Positions 5,765 through 7,855 of a stretch of DNA of 7,855 nucleotides are shown piece by piece (position 1 is the stretch's first letter; every line of letters begins with the position of its first letter). The DNA is from an uncultured Eubacteriales bacterium (lineage in GTDB: Bacteria > Bacillota > Clostridia > Lachnospirales > Lachnospiraceae). Where the stretch lies: positions 1 through 7,855 of the forward strand of contig CASFUI010000075.1 in the NCBI GenBank assembly GCA_949297565.1, read 5' to 3'. The translations under genes and the position numbers were made by a program. The notes beneath the pieces are model-generated. The model searched no databases. It worked only from the letters and a program-made list of their open reading frames with translations, and was not told the origin of the DNA.

Positions 5765-7690
5765 ATGAACAAAGACACAACAGAGATTTTTATGACGAAT
5801 TTTGATACATATCTGTTCGGTCAGGGAACGCATTATGAAATTTACAATAAAATGGGTGCGCATTTGGCGGTAAAGGACGGAAAAGAGGGCGTATACTTTG
5901 CGGTCTGGGCGCCTAAGGCGAAGGATGTATATGTAGTAGGAGATTTCAACGGCTGGAAAGCATACGGCTATGATATGAAGCCTGTTTCCGACGGCGGAGT
6001 ATATGAGCTGTTTATTCCAGGAGCCAAAGCCGGACAATGCTATAAGTTTCTTATTATATCACAGAGCGGAGAGGCTCTTTATAAGGCGGACCCATATGCC
6101 AACGCCTCGCAGCTCAGGCCTGAGACGGCGTCTGTGATTACTGATTTGAACGGTTTTGAGTGGACGGATGACGATTGGGTTTCAAATAAGAAAAAAGAGG
6201 ACCATTTATCAGCGCCTATGTCTATATATGAGTGTCACATTGGCTCATGGAAAAAGCTAGATGACGGTACAGAGGACGGTTATATGAATTACCGTGATAT
6301 TGCCCGTGAGCTTGCGGATTATGTCTCTGATATGGGCTACACTCATGTGGAGCTTATGGGAATTGCGGAATATCCGTTTGACGGCTCATGGGGATATCAG
6401 GTTACGGGGTACTATGCCCCTACAGCCAGATACGGTACGCCTAAGGATTTTATGTATTTTGTGAATTATATGCACAATAAGGGAATAGGTGTTATTCTCG
6501 ACTGGGTACCCGCTCATTTTCCAAAGGATGCGCACGGACTGGCGAATTTTGACGGAAGCTGTGTATATGAATATGCCGATACCAGAAAAGGAGAGCATCC
6601 TGACTGGGGAACCAAGGTTTTTGACTACAGTAAGAATGAAGTATCAAACTTTCTTATCGCAAACGGCATGTACTGGGTAGATAAGTTTCACGTTGACGGG
6701 CTGAGAGTAGACGCAGTTGCATCAATGCTGTATCTCGACTACGGCAGAACAGAGGGAAACTGGGTGCCTAATAAATACGGCGGAAACGGCAATCTCGAAG
6801 CTATGAGCTTTTTAAAGCATTTTAACAGCATGATGAGAAAGCGTTTTCCTCAGGCAATCACTATAGCCGAGGAGTCAACAGCCTGGCCTAATGTCAGCGG
6901 AGACCCGGACGAGGGAGAATGTCTCGGTTTTACATTTAAGTGGAATATGGGCTGGATGCATGATTTTCTCGAATATATGAAGCTTGACCCGTATTTCAGG
7001 AAATTTAACCACGGAAAGCTGACATTCAGCCTTATGTATGCTTACAGCGAGAATTTTATTCTTGTGCTGTCTCATGATGAGGTTGTGCATTTAAAATGTT
7101 CAATGCTTGGGAAGATGCCGGGAGACAGAGAGGATAAGTTTGCAAATCTGAAACTGGCTTACGCATATATGTGCGGACATCCGGGAAAGAAGCTGCTATT
7201 TATGGGACAGGAATTCGGACAATGGAACGAGTGGAGTGAGAAGAGGTCGTTAGACTGGTATCTGCTTGAGGATAAGAGTCACTCTGATATGCAGAAGTTC
7301 ACCAAAAGGTGTATGAACCTTTACAAAACTTACAGATGCCTGTATGAAACGGATTACAAACCTGAGGGATTTCGCTGGATTAACGCTAATGATAAGGATA
7401 ACAGCGTCTATTCGTTTGTGCGCGTAAGCCCTGACGGCAAGAAGCATCTGTTGTTTATTTTAAGCTTTACGCCTGTGGAGCGCAAAAAGTTCCGCGTAGG
7501 TGTTCCGGTAAAGGGAAAATATAAGCTTGTTCTCGGAAGCGATGAGGCTTCGCAGAAAAAAACAATGACCGCTGTGAAAGGAGAATGCGACGGGTATTCA
7601 CAGTCGCTGCTTGTTGATTTGCCTAAGTACGGTATTGCCGTTTATGAATTTTCCGGTACAAAGCTTCAGGAAAAAAAGACGTTAAAATAA
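5765..7690 (+). CDS. glgB: 1,4-alpha-glucan (glycogen) branching enzyme, GH13
   Basis: A 641-residue cytoplasmic enzyme that cuts alpha-1,4 glucan chains and rejoins them by alpha-1,6 links, making branches in glycogen. An N-terminal CBM48 region covers about residues 20-115 (V-Y-F-A-V-W-A-P-K-A, then V-V-G-D-F-N-G-W). The GH13 barrel follows, with the expected regions: DWVPAHFP (I), DGLRVDAVAS with nucleophile D316 (II), IAEEST with acid/base E369 (III), and LSHDEVVH with D438 (IV). An all-beta C-terminal domain ends the protein. Length matches bacterial branching enzymes. I prefer the ATG at 5765 because GGAAGGG (5750-5756) is 8 bases upstream; the in-frame ATG at 5726 lacks a site and would add 13 residues. 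No other glycogen genes (glgA, glgC, glgD, glgP) are in the window, and the gene is apparently monocistronic, with its own promoter and terminator. Confidence 0.97.
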   Translation: MNKDTTEIFMTNFDTYLFGQGTHYEIYNKMGAHLAVKDGKEGVYFAVWAPKAKDVYVVGDFNGWKAYGYDMKPVSDGGVYELFIPGAKAGQCYKFLIISQSGEALYKADPYANASQLRPETASVITDLNGFEWTDDDWVSNKKKEDHLSAPMSIYECHIGSWKKLDDGTEDGYMNYRDIARELADYVSDMGYTHVELMGIAEYPFDGSWGYQVTGYYAPTARYGTPKDFMYFVNYMHNKGIGVILDWVPAHFPKDAHGLANFDGSCVYEYADTRKGEHPDWGTKVFDYSKNEVSNFLIANGMYWVDKFHVDGLRVDAVASMLYLDYGRTEGNWVPNKYGGNGNLEAMSFLKHFNSMMRKRFPQAITIAEESTAWPNVSGDPDEGECLGFTFKWNMGWMHDFLEYMKLDPYFRKFNHGKLTFSLMYAYSENFILVLSHDEVVHLKCSMLGKMPGDREDKFANLKLAYAYMCGHPGKKLLFMGQEFGQWNEWSEKRSLDWYLLEDKSHSDMQKFTKRCMNLYKTYRCLYETDYKPEGFRWINANDKDNSVYSFVRVSPDGKKHLLFILSFTPVERKKFRVGVPVKGKYKLVLGSDEASQKKTMTAVKGECDGYSQSLLVDLPKYGIAVYEFSGTKLQEKKTLK

Positions 7691-7761
7691 ACAGTACCAC
7701 ATATAAAAATGTGAATATTTTCGGCGTGGCGGGACTTAATTAATTTAATAAATTTGTCGAT

Positions 7762-7803
7762 AAAACCTGTACAGAGTATTGTAGGATCTGTACAGGTTTT
7801 TTT
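7762..7803 (+). terminator. Intrinsic terminator after glgB
   Basis: AAAACCTGTACAGA (7762-7775) pairs perfectly with TCTGTACAGGTTTT (7787-7800) around an 11-base loop, and a T run extends to 7803. It lies 71 bases after the glgB stop. The 71-base stretch before it is AT-rich and holds only a weak 5-base-pair hairpin (CACAT/ATGTG, 7698-7713). Confidence 0.9.
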
Positions 7804-7844
7804 ATTCTATAGGAAAGTTCTCTGAACTTCCTATAGAATAAAAA
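7799..7844. repeat. Long inverted repeat at the right edge
   Basis: The left arm (7799-7820: five T, then ATTCTATAGGAAAGTTC) and right arm (7824-7844: GAACTTCCTATAGAAT, then five A) are reverse complements over 21 pairs with a single extra A in the left arm and a TCT loop. The outer T residues are shared with the glgB terminator tail. The sequence continues as ATGCTCCGCAGG to the window end, which could start a second hairpin with a TGCTCC/GGAGCA stem if the next bases are AGCA. This may be one end of a small dispersed or terminator-associated repeat, but only one copy is visible here. Confidence 0.7.
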
Positions 7845-7855
7845 TGCTCCGCAGG

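Noticed and set aside
7804..7839. Resemblance of the right-edge repeat to the yeast FRT recombination site (shared TATAGGAA and GAACTTC-type words).
   Set aside because: The arm order, spacer length and sequence differ from FRT, and the setting is a natural intergenic terminator region, so the resemblance is coincidental.

Overview
The window looks like an ordinary chromosomal segment from a low- to mid-GC Gram-positive anaerobe of the class Clostridia, most likely the family Lachnospiraceae. This rests on the AT-leaning codon use, strong AGGAG-type ribosome binding sites, an N-terminal dCache chemoreceptor, a protein I recognise as the Lachnospiraceae-type DUF3881 family, and a glycogen branching enzyme of clostridial type. 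I cannot name the genus from the sequence alone. There is no phage, transposase, integrase, CRISPR array or toxin-antitoxin pair.

Layout, left to right. The plus strand opens with the last 71 codons of a protein whose tail matches HD-GYP cyclic-di-GMP phosphodiesterases (2-217). Thirteen bases later starts a DUF3881-type protein of unknown function (231-1157), probably in the same operon. A large membrane chemoreceptor follows (1223-3292). A strong sigma-A promoter (3299-3327) then drives a short RNA unit: a long hairpin leader, a second hairpin, a tRNA-Arg with anticodon CCT (3418-3489) and an intrinsic terminator (3496-3529). Next is a DEDDh 3'-5' exonuclease with a Cys-rich tail (3555-4517). 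It converges on a minus-strand MraY-like phosphosugar transferase (4563-5525), and the two share a bidirectional terminator. A 239-base divergent spacer with two back-to-back extended -10 promoters separates that gene from the plus-strand glycogen branching enzyme glgB (5765-7690). The window closes with the glgB terminator and a long inverted repeat that runs into the right edge.

The genes do not form one pathway. The left third is signal transduction (c-di-GMP turnover, chemotaxis), the middle is RNA and nuclease functions, and the right third is envelope and storage-polysaccharide metabolism. I did not find a clearly new multi-gene system. The least explained items are the structured leader in front of the tRNA-Arg, the inverted repeat at the right edge (possibly one end of a dispersed repeat family), the unusual HDH motif in the MraY-like protein, and the uncharacterised DUF3881 protein beside the HD-GYP gene.
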